Shown here one piece after another: positions 52,669-64,000 of a stretch of DNA of 64,000 nucleotides (its first letter is position 1; each line of letters opens with the position of its first letter). The stretch spans positions 248,001 through 312,000 of the forward strand of contig VFIW01000020.1 of the NCBI GenBank assembly GCA_006386115.1. Reading direction: 5' to 3'. This stretch comes from Globisporangium splendens (taxonomy: Eukaryota; Oomycota; Peronosporomycetes; Pythiales; Pythiaceae). The notes beneath the pieces are model-generated. The model was not told the DNA's origin. It saw only the letters and a program-made list of their open reading frames with translations, and did no database searches. The position numbers and the translations under genes were made by a program.

Positions 52669-55600
52669 ATGTCCGTGGAGGCCAAGCCGCTGCTGTACGA
52701 GTTGCTGAGCTCCGCCACCGGCAGCGCGCCGATGCGTAGCAAGTCCCTGGGAAGCGCCGCCATCGGCAGCCCCCATGCTAGCAGCGGGAGCAATGGAGGA
52801 GACAGCCGACGAAGCGGCTTGCGCTTCGGGTTTCCGCGCCAGTGGAGCGGCAGCGACCTGAGCGAAGAGCAGCTCCTGCAGTCCGCGTACACGGACCTGC
52901 ACACGCTAGCGCGTGTGGACGATGGCGCGGCTCCGCACGCCACGAAGAACGAACTGGGGACCATCAATGTAAGCGATCCCGTCGTGTCCATGTTATTGTG
53001 GCGTGTGTGATGCTAACGTATGTATTGTTGCTATGAAGGGGGTGTATGTGCCGTGTCTGTTGAATATCATTGGCGTGATCCTGTTCCTGCGGCTTGGCTG
53101 GGGCGTGGGTCAAGCGGGCGTGGAAGGCATCATGGTGATCTTTGTGCTAGCGGAGACGCAGGCTGTGCTGACGGTGCTGTCGGCGTGCACGATCGCGAGC
53201 AATGGCGCGATGCAAGGCGGTGGCTCCTACTATCTGATCAGGTACGTGGGAGACAAGACAAGGATGCAGACTTAGTGGAAGCTTACTGATTGAGTCGTCT
53301 TCTTCGACATGATAACCGTAGTCGGTCGCTGGGTCCTGAGTTTGGCGGCGCGATCGGCATTCAGTTTTACTTTCTGTATGCCGTTGGGGTGTCAATGTAC
53401 CTGGTCGGATTCGCTGAAGAAGCGCAGCAAACGTGGTTCCCAGATCCAGAGAGTGGTAAGAAGATGACGGTCGTGATCATTGCGACTGGCGGTCTCGTTG
53501 CGATCCTCGTCATCGCGTTTATCGGAGCGAATGCATTCGCGCGCGTCAATAAGTACCTTTTCATCCTCCAGTTTGCCTGTGTCGCCATTGGCGCATTGTT
53601 CATCTACGTCGGCAGCCCGCATGATTTGAAAAGCGGCGGCAAGTTCACGGGTATGAGCGCGGTGACGCTCAAGGAGAACATGCAGGAGCATTTCACGGCG
53701 GAGCAGAGCGTGTGTGGCGACAGCATTGTGTGCAGCCTTGCAGGAGTTTATGGTAAAATCTAGTGTGTGGTAGCGCCATTTGGTCGATTATATGGGGAAC
53801 ATATATCTAACGTAATGTTTTCTGTTACAGCCATCGTGTTTCCGCTCGCGACGGGCTTCATGGAGGGACTTAACTTGTCTGGCGACCTGAAAGATCCAGG
53901 CCGAAGCCTCCCCGTTGGCACTTTGGCTGCTGTGGGCACCTCGATGGTCGTCTACATTTCGCTCATTTTCACGTTTGCTGCAGCGTTTACAGGCGAGACG
54001 CTGCGAAACAACTTTTCGTTCTTTCAAGAAGTGTCCAAGTACCCATTCATAGTGATCATTGGTGTCCTGGTGTCGTGTTTCTCGTCGGCACTGGGTGCGC
54101 TCTTCGGTGCTTCGCGGATTCTTCAGGCGATTGCGCGAGACAAGTTGTTCCCAGGGTTGAATGTGATGGCGCAGGGCTCGGAAGTCGGTGATGAACCACG
54201 GAATGCAGTCATCTTCACGGCGATCTTGACCCAGGTCTTCATTTGCTGTGGCGACCTGGATGTCATTGCGCCGATCTGCACGTCGTTCTTCTGCCTCGCG
54301 TACGCCGCAGTCAACCTGACTTGCTTCTTGCTCCAAGTGACTGGCGTTCCCAACTTTCGCCCGACGTTCCGGTACCACTCATGGCACTTGTCGTTGCTGG
54401 GCACGACGCTGAACATCGGCGTCATGATCTATTTGAATGCGACGTATGCAGCCGTGTCGCTGATCATCCTCTGCAGCATGTTCTTCTATCTCTACATCAC
54501 GGTGCTCCCAACCAACTGGGGAGACATCAGCCAAGCGATCATATACCACCAGGTGCGGAAATACCTTTTGCGTCTTGATGCGCGGAAGGCGCACTCCAAG
54601 TACTGGCGCCCATCGATTCTCCTGTTGACCAACGACATCGATTGCCCCGAAGTCAAACTGTGCAACAATATGAAGAAAGGTGGACTGTACGTGATTGGAG
54701 GTGTCGTGACTGGCGACTTTGGTTTTAGTAGCAACGCTGTGTGTGGCGAGAAGTATAACCAGTGGCTTGGCCACATTTTCGATGCGAAGCTCAAAGCGAT
54801 TCCACAGGTATGTGTATGCTTCTGCCGTTGTTATTTGGCTGTCGTCAAGACCTGAAGGCACCAATTGCGTGATGTAAAACAGGTTGTGGTCTCTACCCAC
54901 GCCCGCGAAGGATATCGCATGTTAATGCAGACGTCAGGGCTTGGCGGGATGCAGATCAACACCGTTGTGATCCCGTGGATGAACGTACGTGCATATGCTC
55001 TCACTTGTCTCGAAGTTGTGATGCCATGCCAATTTGCTCTGATATCGTAATTTCTCCAACATCCTAGGTCGCTGTCGGTGAGAAAGCGAAACGAAATGTC
55101 ATCGACACCACCTCTGCATTGGACTACGTCGGGCTCCTTTCAGATAGTATCACACTGAAGCAGAACGTTGTTGTGCTTCGTCACGTCGATCAACTGGATT
55201 CGCGTCTCTTTCGCAAGAAAGGGCTCAAGCAGACGATGTTTCCTGAGAAGCTCATCCAGATCGACGACCAGCGAGGCACCGAGACCATCGATGTGTGGAT
55301 CACATGCGACTGGGACGATGCATCTGTGAACGCGAGTACGACATTGATGCTGCAGCTCGCATATGTGCTGTACTCGAACAAGCAGTGGAAGCGCCGCACC
55401 AAGATCCGACTGATCAAAGTCTGCCCAACGAACAACCCGACCAATGTGCAACGCGAGCGGCTGCGACTGGCGCACACGGCCGAGAAGCTCCGCGTCATCG
55501 ACCACGTGAACGAAATCCTCGTAGTGTGCAGCAACGCGTCGAGCATCTTTGCCGACACGCAATCGCAGCTCAAGCCTCCGATCCACAACTACTTTAACGA

Positions 55601-55844
55601 CGCCAACTCGGTCATGGAGCTCAACCAGACGCTGCAGCGGCACGCCACACGCACGGCGCAGATCATCCTCATGCTGCCGGACCCCAGAGCGTGCTGGAAC
55701 GACGTCGATGGCAATGGTGGCGATGGAATTGCGGCTGCTGCGAACGAGTACCTGGCGAAATTGGAGCTGCTGACGAGCAATCTGCCGTCCACAATGTTGG
55801 TCTTCAACGAGGACGACACGTCGGTCGTGTCGACATCTATTTGA
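52669..55844 (+). CDS. SLC12-family cation-chloride cotransporter (KCC-like)
   Basis: Six exons, 52669-52968, 53039-53241, 53322-53752, 53831-54807, 54883-54984 and 55068-55844, give 929 aa with consistent phases. After a hydrophilic Ser/Gly-rich N-terminus the transporter core starts [18 protein letters not shown], a family hallmark. Further markers are [30 protein letters not shown] and the long cytosolic C-terminal domain ([10 protein letters not shown]). The E-F-G-G-A-I-G and G-D-L-K-D-P segments favour the K-Cl branch over Na-K-2Cl, by recall of the family. It would mediate electroneutral chloride-coupled cation export or volume control at the plasma membrane. Met at 52669 is preferred over an upstream in-frame codon in a non-conserved leader. 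Confidence 0.92.
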
Positions 55845-56268
55845 AGTGCCAGAGAAAGGGTATCTTAAGGTAACCCGAACGCACTGCCGTCCCTATGTGT
55901 ATTGAATAGCCTGCACAGCATGTTATATGCCTGTATAAACGAATTTGTCCACAAACAGAGTTGACTGAATCACCTCTACAACTACATCATCTTAGCACTA
56001 TGATAATCCATAGATTATAACGGGTTTTCCTTCGTGCAACATTTGGACCGATCGAAAAAAAGAAAGAAGCGACATTTGGAGCCGATCGCTTGAGAGCCCA
56101 TCTCATTTTGCGCATTTTCAGGCATCACTAGGAACAGCAGCTGTGAAGAGCAGAGAGCGCAGCAGCTCCCACGAGCATCTTCCTGTGGACTCATTCCCCA
56201 CGTCCCAATACGATTCCTCACTCGCACACAGAGATCCTGAGTTGAGCTGCTACTTTCCACATAAGAGC
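55845..56268. other. Intergenic region
   Basis: It lies between the cotransporter and the kinase. No feature was recognised. Confidence 0.5.
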
Positions 56269-58093
56269 ATGGGCGCGACGCAATCCTCCTCCGCGCTCTG
56301 CTGCGGCAACGGCAACGACGACGGCCGCGCGCTGCTGCATCCCGCCAAGCGCCGCGGCAGCAAGGACACCATCGGCCACGTCCCGCTTCGACCGGTGCCA
56401 TCGCGACCCAAGGTGCGATCCGACGCTCGTGTGCCAAGTCTCTATGTGTATGTGTGTGATTGACGCGGTATCTCTCATTCATTATTGCTGTGGTGTTGAG
56501 TTTATGCAGGCGATCAAGGTGCAGACGCCGGCGTACAGCGAAGGCGGTTTGGAGAGCAAGTACGACATGATTGAGCAAATCGGTGCGTGGTAATGGGACA
56601 AAGTCACGCGCGCGTGTTGGTGCTTGGTGTTTGACAGTCAGTTGTGCGCGTTTTTAATGTGGTCGTGGTGTTGTAGGCCACGGGAGTACCTCCATCGTGT
56701 ACCGCTGCCAGGACAAGCGCAAAGGAGGCTTGTACGCGTGCAAGATCATCGACCGACGGCTGATTGAGACTAAACGCAATGAGCTGCTGCAGCAGTTCCA
56801 GGTACGCACAGTTTGTGTGTGCGAATGGCTTTGTATCGTCACAGTATTTGACTTTGTATTTTGCGTGCTTGCAGGTCGAAATCCAAGTGCTGCAGTCGAT
56901 GAACCATCCGAATATCATCCATATCGAGGATGTCTACTTGAACGACACGAAGATATGCATGGCGCGTGGATATAGTGAGCTTGTGTTGTCGTCGACTTCA
57001 TTCAAAACTGACGATATTGTGTGTGCTGTTGTCCTAATGGCACAGGTAACCGAGTACATGGATGGAGGCGAGCTGTTTGATTACATTGTCGAGAAAGGGT
57101 ACGAATGCGGATGTTTTGTGATGCCTAGTATTGTCGACACTGAATATTGTGGCGTTATACTGTGCAGCACACTGTCGGAAGTGGAAGCGAGTACGTTTGT
57201 GCGCAAGATCACGTCCGCAGTCGCATACATGCATGCGTGTGGCGTCATCCATCGCGACTTGAAACCCGGTGCGCTTGCGTTATTGATCTTCTACCACCCA
57301 CCGTGCGATTGCGTGTCAATTGAGTCACTAAAAGTGTCGGTGGTTTGCTGTGTTTCCGTACAGAAAACTTGATGTTAACGAGCCGATCTCCGCATGCGGA
57401 AGTCAAGATCATCGACTTTGGACTCGCCAAGCTCCTGGATCCAGACGACACAACGGAATCGTTTCTCGGCACAAGAGTACGTCACATGATCCCGTTAGTA
57501 TGCTGACTTCACGTAAAAGAGATCTAACCATTAGTTATTGGCGGCAGGGATACTTGGCTCCGGAGATGCTGCAGCGGAAAGCGTACACGATGGGTGTGGA
57601 CATTTGGGCACTCGGTGTGATCGTGTACATCCTGCTGTGCGGATGTTTACCGTTTAACGACGATGGCGCTCGAATTCCAAACGAGAACGCGGCACGGGTA
57701 TGTGTGGACTCTCTTCTTCGTTCTGTATTGATCGTGCCTCACATTTTCTCCCTTCCACACACGCACGCTCAGGCAAAATTTGGTCTCCGCTTCCCACGAT
57801 GGGCGAGCGGACTATCAGAAAGTGCGAAGGACCTGCTCCGCCATTTACTGGAGGTCGACGCGTCGAAACGCTATACTGCAGAGCAAGCGCTTGCGCATCC
57901 GTGGGTGACGGGCCAACAAACCCCAAACAAGTTCTTGCGCTCGCCAAACTACCTGGCAAACATCAAGAAAGAGCGCGCTCAGGCACGCAACCAGCCGTCG
58001 CAAAAGAGCAATGGCCACCAGAATGGAAACGGCAGCAAGGCTTACGATGACCAAGACCTGCATCGGATCAATGCCAGAAGGCAATCGCACTAG
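56269..58093 (+). CDS. CAMK-like serine/threonine protein kinase, probably lipid-anchored
   Basis: Nine exons: 56269-56412, 56510-56582, 56677-56801, 56875-56961, 57046-57098, 57168-57268, 57364-57476, 57548-57697 and 57773-58093, 388 aa. The kinase domain spans residues about 68-330: G-H-G-S-T-S-I-V glycine loop, Y-A-C-K-I-I (ATP lysine), I-H-R-D-L-K-P-E-N catalytic loop, I-D-F-G-L-A-K, G-Y-L-A-P-E-M and D-I-W-A-L-G-V. The order and L-C-G-C-L-P-F fit the CaMK/CDPK group, but there are no EF-hands and no obvious calmodulin helix, only a short basic, Asn/Gln-rich tail. The N-terminus M-G-A-T-Q-S-S-S ... C-C suits myristoylation at Gly2 plus palmitoylation. The intron after exon 4 (56962-57045) needs a non-GT (GC) donor. 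Confidence 0.88.
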
Positions 58094-58602
58094 TGGAGCT
58101 CGCTCGTGACCAAGTTTTGCTTTCAAGCGAGCTCTTCGTTCTCCAGTCGCCAGTCTCTCTCTAACTGGCAGTTTTGCGCATTGGGTCCTGCGTGTGTGTC
58201 CATCCTGCCAGCCCGTGCTCTCCTGCATACGAATTAGATGTCACGCGTAAGTGCAGCCAGAAGACGAGAAAAAAGCATAACGGAATCAAATTCAAATCCA
58301 CATTTGCCTCCATTTTCATTTTCGTTCTTGCATGATGTCGGTGTTGCGTCTGCATGTACCCTACACGCTATGTCACCTTTGGTAGGCTAAAACTCACACT
58401 CACATGTCTCCCATATCGTGGAGGTCGCACGAAGGTAACGCAACCGTCGTGGTGGTGGAAATATCCCCCCAGCAGCTTATCTGTCACTGTGTGTGGGGCA
58501 TGGTGTTGTTGTCAAAGGTGCAACTAACGACACTCGCGCTCACTTGCCATCGCGCACTCGACCGCGCACCCGACCGCGCACCCGTCCGCCGCCGCCAGCA
58601 GC
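58094..58602. other. Intergenic region
   Basis: It lies between the kinase and the helicase genes. An ACCGCGCACCCG-like GC-rich repeat just before the helicase start (58557-58590) is the only structure noticed. Confidence 0.45.
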
Positions 58603-61600
58603 ATGCGCAGATCGTCGCGCATCGTCGCCGCGTCGTCCGAGAAGAAGGCCAAGCGCATGGCGCCGCTGATCGCCGAACAGTCGAAGCGCTTTCGAAAGGT
58701 TCGTGTTGAAGCAGCATGCATGCGCTTCATGTGCGTCATATAAAGGAACGATTGATTGAAGCTATTATATGAATGTGTGTACATATATGTTGCGACGCTT
58801 GCACTCTGCAGGAAGCCAACGCCGCATCTGACGACGACGAAGAAGAAGAAGCACAATGGTATCCAGGAGCCGACGACGATGATAATTATGAAGAAGGCGA
58901 AGAAGACGAGGATGATGACGATGATGACGAAGACTTTTCCGAGCTGGAAGAAGATGAGAAGAAGCGACGGCCAAAGGTGGAAGCGCCGCCGAAGAAGCGC
59001 AAGATGATCGAAATCTCGGACAGTGAGAGCTCCGGACAGGACGAGCCCGTGGCGATCCGCGCGCCGAAAGCGTCCTCTGCGAATGCTCAGCAAGCGAACA
59101 AGATCCGAGAGATTCTCGACCGAAAGAATGGTGGCGCAGCCACCAAGGCGCCAAAGTCCATTTTGAAGAAGTCGAGCAAGTTCGTCGACCTCGTGAGTCC
59201 CGATAACACTGCGGCGCCAACAAAGCGACCAAAGATCGCAGATGACCACAAGACAATAGACCTGACCGCGAAGCCCGACGACAGCAAGGACGATGTGAGC
59301 GAAAGCCATCGACGACCGACAAAGCAGCGAGGTACGAGTTCTTGCTTGCGTTTATTGCCATTTGAATCCTTTGAATGGGAAGCCTACCGTTTGCATGTGT
59401 GTGGTGTGTTTGATGTCGAGTAGCCCAGAGACACGCATCAGGACCAGATCAGCAGCCAACTTCCACCCTCAGTAGCAGTACCGTTCTGCACAGCTCCACA
59501 AAAGACAACACGCTGGACCACTTTTTCGACGAGATTCTCGAGTGGAATTTCTACGAGGCACTCATGAAGGAATCGAAACAGGACTACTCGTACAGCGAAG
59601 CGAATGATGGCTCGGAGGAAGGTGAAGTCGAGAAAGTCGAGATCGCCAAGGTGCCGAGTCAGTTTCGGTCATACGACCACTACTTTTCGGTGTGGAAGCC
59701 ACTGGCGTTTCAGGAAGTGCAGGCGCAGACGCTGAACAACGTGTCGACCGACACACCAGGGCCAATCCCGATTACAGCGACTGGTTTCGGCACAACATTT
59801 CTCTCGAAAACGTGCAAGATTCGAGTCGAAGTGAAGAAGCAAACCGGGTCGCGCATGCATCACAATGCCATGCGCGATCAGCTCGACTCGGTCTTCGTCA
59901 ACGACTTGGTGTTGATCACGCCAACTCGAAGATACTTCCAGAATTTTCTCGCGGCGTCGAAAGGAAGTGGCAAGTCTGCTGCTTCTTCAGATACTGGTGC
60001 CGAAGATGCCAAGCTTCCGCCTCAGGGAATGCTGGGAATCGTCACCACGCAGAAGGCATCGCGAGAAGGCTTGACGATGATCGTCCTGGGTTCGCAGTGG
60101 CGATCAATGGACCAAGCTGAAGAGTTATTTCTCTACAAACTGAACAACCTCGTCACAAGCGTCCGCGAGTTCCGCGCTCTCTGCGATTGCCGCGAGTACG
60201 AGTTGATGCCACTGCTGTTGTCCGGGCAGCATCAAAAGGGGTCGATGCGGTTAGACTCCTTGGGTGTTGAGTACGTGCGATGGCTCAACAGTGCGTTCAA
60301 TGACTCGCAGTTGGAAGCTATTACAGCAGCCGCAACATCAGAAGGCTTCACGCTGATCAAAGGCCCGCCTGGAACAGGAAAGACGACAACGCTGAAGGGT
60401 TTGCTGAACTCGCTACATCTGCGCGAATACAGCCGATATTACAACGCTGTGTTGGATGTGGCAAGGCGTCCAGACCACGAGACGAGCAAGGCGTGGGCTG
60501 CGATCGGAAACGAGAAGCCCCATATCTTGGTAAGAAATGTCTGTCGATAACGTTGAGTTTATTTATTTGAGCGATGCTTAATTGTGTATATTCTGTAAAC
60601 AGGTGACGGCTCCATCGAATGCTGCAGTGGACAACATCGTCGGCAAGGTGATCGAAGAAGGATTTTGCGACGGTGAAGGTCGACGTTATTTCCCCAAGAT
60701 AGTTCGTGTTGGGCGTGGTCTTGTACGTGGTGTTCTTGGCAATGGCTTGTGCTTTTTTTTATATTTTGATGGATGCTGATGACCTGTTGATGTGTGTATG
60801 TAGAGTGCGAACGCTCGTCGAGTTGGTCTGGACGAAATGATCGATCAGATTTGCAGTCAGCATCCAGACGTTGTGGAGAATAAAATCCGCGACCTTAAAG
60901 TGCTCTTGTACACGGTATGTGATCGCTTTTTACGCGCATGGAAGGGTCATGATATGTTCATTGTTGATGCGTATCCTTTGTGTCATGTAGGTAGAACGTG
61001 ATTCCGTGGTTTTGCGAGATCACCTTCGCCAGCTTGTGGCGTGGATAGATAGTGATCCTGAGGGAGCGTTGGCTGCCCAGGTTCAAGAGCAGCGACAGCA
61101 AGAACAGAAACAACAGCCTCCCCCTACGCTTCAGCAACCACCGACTTTGCCACTGCCACCTGGATCCTTGCTCCCAGTGTCGCCTCCTCCTCCTCATTCG
61201 GATATGCCTCCACTGTCTCCAGGATCTCCAACATATCCACCAGGAAGCCCCACTGGTGTGCTCAACTGGTCAGCTCCATCATCTCCGACTCTGTATCCGT
61301 CTTCTCCACCGGCACCACCGTCTCCACCGGTATTATCAATGCCCCAACCTACGTTTGCGTCTCCAATGTCTCGTCCTGATGCATACGGACAAGAAACGAG
61401 TGGTTCTAACGCGTTGAATGATGAAGGAATGGAGCAAGAAGAAGAAGAGGAAGATGAGGCGTTCCCAGTATCTTTTGGTGAAAAATCGCCAGAGTTTCTA
61501 CCGTCCAGCGGCTTCAATACTGAAGAAACGAACAAGGCATTCAATGCGTTCTTCGATGATGCAAACAGTGACGACGAAGATGAGCCGCTCCCAAAGAAAG

Positions 61601-64000
61601 AGGAACAGCCTCCTCCTCCTCCAAATCCTAATGATGTAGAGATGGAGGAGACCGAAGAAGACGAGCCACTTCCCAACCAGAAAACAACTGAAGTGAAGAA
61701 AGAAGACACACCAGAAGCCGACGGATCCCTTGTCATTCGAAGTCCAGAAGCATGCGCTGAAGACCTGAAGGGGATTGTTTTGTCAGAGGCGCCACCATCT
61801 CAGTCTGCTAAAACCACGGATAGTACCACGGTCACTGGCAATGGAGAAATTGACGCACCAATCACACGACCACCAAGTCCGCCGCCCCAGCCTTCATTGC
61901 CTCCACCTCCATCTCCACCCATGTCGCCTCCCCCTCCTCCTCCCCTAGAGTCTCCTCCACCGCTGCCACCACCTACTGCTGTGCGAGCAGCATCCCCTCC
62001 TTCGGAACCGGAAGCGCCTCCGCCACCTGCTGATGCATCCGATGCACCAGCAGCAACATCATCTGCTTCGGAGCCAAAGCCCTCGAAAGAGATCAAAGAG
62101 AAGAAAGACTTCGGACCCATCGACTACACAAAGTACCATCGGTATCGTGTACTTGCACAGCAGATCAATGGCTGCTTGGAGAAGCTAAGCGAGGTAAGTC
62201 GATCACACCTGCTTGAGTGGAGTTGACCTTGTTGGATGTGTGCATATGTACTAACAAGCTTTCGTTTGTGTTTTGCGTGCTTTAGACAAAGCTAGAGCTG
62301 CAGCGTTATGAGTTCGCTAGAAGAGCGGCAAATGAGAAAGGCAAATTGAGCCAAGCCATGCGCCAATCTCTCGAGGTGTCTTTTCTTGATACTGCACACA
62401 TTGTGTTCACTACCCTGAGCAGCGCCGGCGTCGCAGCATTGGATGCAAGCTCAAGGTACGATGTGCTCGTTGTTGATGAAGCCGCTCAAGCTGTCGAATT
62501 GTCAACAATCATCCCCATGAAGTAAGTGCTCTGTTTTTTTTTGTTGCAACATGAGCTATCAATGTTTTCTACATGCTGATATTCTTTTGCATTTGCGTTT
62601 AGATTTGGGAGTCGCCAATGCGTTCTTGTGGGTGATCCTCAACAGCTTTCCGCGACTGTGTTCTCTCGAACAAGCGGTCAGTCTCTGTACGAACGAAGTC
62701 TGTTTGAGCGTATCGAGACTTGCGGGCATCCGGTGCATATGCTTCGGACGCAGTATCGCAGCCATCCGATGATCTCGGACTTCCCTCGCAATTATTTCTA
62801 CGATGGGAAGCTCCAGGATGGTGACAACGTGAAAAAAGAAGGATATGACAAGCCATATCACCATCTGGGGGCTGCGTTTATGCCGCTCACGTTCTGGAAC
62901 CTGCTCAGCAGTCGCGAGTCGTCAAGCCGATCGGTATCGCGCTCAAACGTTGGCGAAGCCGAACTCGCAGTGAACCTCTACCTGACACTGAAGAACAGCT
63001 GTCCTCCAGATGCTATCGCTGGAAAAGTGGGTATGATTACCCCTTACAGCCAGCAGATGGAGGAGCTGCGCAATCGGTTCCGGCGGGCGCTTGGCGATCG
63101 ATACGACCAAGAGGTGGAGATCAACACTGTGGATGGCTTTCAAGGTCGAGAAAAGGATATCATTATCCGTAAGTGCTGTATTTGTGAAATACGTGAAGGT
63201 GAACAGATAATTACTGACCATTGTCATCGTGTGTGCAGTGTCCACCGTGCGAGCCGATCCAAAAGGCGGCGTGGGTTTCCTGAACGATATCCGACGGATG
63301 AACGTCGCGCTCACGAGAGCAAAGTTTGCGTGCTACGTGATTGGAAGCGAGCCAACTCTGCGATCGTCGAAGCCGTGGGCAGCTCTCTTGGACCACTCGT
63401 ACAAGAAGCATTGTATTGTCCACGTGGACAGCCCCAATTGCAACCTTTTGAAGCTGCAGCCTGGAGGATCGGGTAACGCAAGAAGACAATCGCCTCCGCC
63501 CCCTCTTTTGCTTCCTCCTGGACCAGGACCTGCGCTCTTTGGTTCTGGTCCTATGGCTGGTCCCTCACAGCCGTTCAGCAATATGGCTGGATTTCCTCGA
63601 TTTCTACCAGGAGGTCCAGGAGGAGGGCGATGGTCACCTCCGAATTTCAACGGTACGAACCGCTACATTGAACCATTCGTATGAACATGTGAACTAACTA
63701 CGCTTGCATATCATTTTGCGAATTGTGTTTGTAGGTCCATCGCATCTACCTGTTCCACAGCAGGCAATAGGTTCCGGATGGAGAGGTCGAGGTCGTGGGA
63801 ATGATGGAGTGCGTGGAGGTCGTCGAGGTGGAGGAGTTGGCGGACGAGGTGGTCGAGGAAACCCGGGAAGAGGGAGAGGGGGCTTCTTTCCAAATAACGG
63901 TGGTGGCTTTCCAGCTCAGTACCAGCAACCAAGACGTAGTGAGTCCAATCCGTTGCCTCGAAGAGTTCAAGGTGGTCCGATCCAGAATTCTTTTCCTCCC
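58603..64000 (+). CDS. SETX: Sen1/senataxin-like SF1B helicase with proline-rich insertion (3' end cut)
   Basis: Ten exons: 58603-58698, 58812-59331, 59424-60529, 60603-60722, 60804-60914, 60991-62193, 62286-62521, 62603-63168, 63239-63652 and 63735 to the edge, more than 1540 aa. The N-terminus has an Asp/Glu-rich stretch and basic K-K-R-K motifs (nuclear). Helicase motifs in order: G-P-P-G-T-G-K-T (about residue 519), T-A-P-S-N-A-A-V-D, V-V-D-E-A-A-Q, V-G-D-P-Q-Q-L, Q-Y-R-S-H-P, V-D-G-F-Q-G-R-E and N-V-A-L-T-R-A-K. Sen1/senataxin unwinds RNA:DNA hybrids and ends RNA polymerase II transcription. Between motifs Ia and II sits an insertion of about 340 residues (about 676-1020) made of Pro/Ser and acidic blocks. 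The visible C-terminus is Pro/Gly-rich and then RGG-rich. The stop codon lies beyond the window. Confidence 0.92.

Noticed and set aside
58404..58709. A 101-codon frame running into the first helicase exon
   Set aside because: It is out of phase with the helicase; the frame from 58603 joins exon 2 in phase and starts with a basic, nuclear-type N-terminus.

Overview
The window looks like nuclear DNA of an oomycete, most likely a Saprolegniales-type water mould (inference). Genes are compact and about 51-54% GC by eye. Introns are short (about 45-100 nt) and start GTACGT, GTAAGT or GTGAGT. Intergenic gaps are mostly 0.2-1.2 kb. Eukaryotic single-copy genes (RPS15/uS19, RPP30, POLE3/Dpb4, a Sen1/senataxin helicase, ZNFX1, LRRC9) sit beside a large peptidase family. 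I saw no tRNA, rRNA, CRISPR array or transposon coding sequence.

Region 1 (1-33.4 kb) is a cluster of serine carboxypeptidases (peptidase family S10): nine complete loci plus one cut by the left edge, on both strands. It is interrupted by an EXO1-like nuclease (2.98-4.85 kb), a ZNFX1-type zinc-finger helicase (14.7-20.55 kb), an alpha/beta hydrolase (21.3-22.3 kb) and one unusual short-chain dehydrogenase-like (SDR) gene (27.05-29.17 kb). Each complete peptidase has a short cytosolic N-terminus with a shared E-x-T-P-L-like motif, one membrane span and a lumenal or extracellular catalytic domain, so they should be type II membrane-anchored vacuolar or surface exopeptidases. Several copies are near-identical over sharply bounded tracts, including inverted pairs, which points to recent duplication and gene conversion.

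Region 2 (33.5-37.8 kb) holds two further SDR paralogues in tandem on the minus strand. They share a tract of about 1.4 kb with each other, and a tract of 475 bp that looks identical by eye with the third paralogue 6-9 kb away in the opposite orientation.

Region 3 (38-41.1 kb) is a tight housekeeping block: POLE3-like histone-fold subunit (+), RPP30 (-) and RPS15 (+). Region 4 (41.7-52.4 kb) contains an LRRC9-like leucine-rich repeat gene (-) whose frame is interrupted, an MPPED-like phosphodiesterase (+), an MFS transporter (+), and a poorly resolved minus-strand gene crossed by in-frame TAG codons.

Region 5 (52.7-64 kb) encodes an SLC12-type cation-chloride cotransporter, a probably acylated CAMK-like protein kinase and a Sen1/senataxin-like RNA/DNA helicase that runs off the right edge. 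The helicase carries a very large proline-rich and acidic insertion inside its motor domain. Exon boundaries were worked out by hand from GT/AG signals, reading phase and protein continuity. They are predictions without transcript support.
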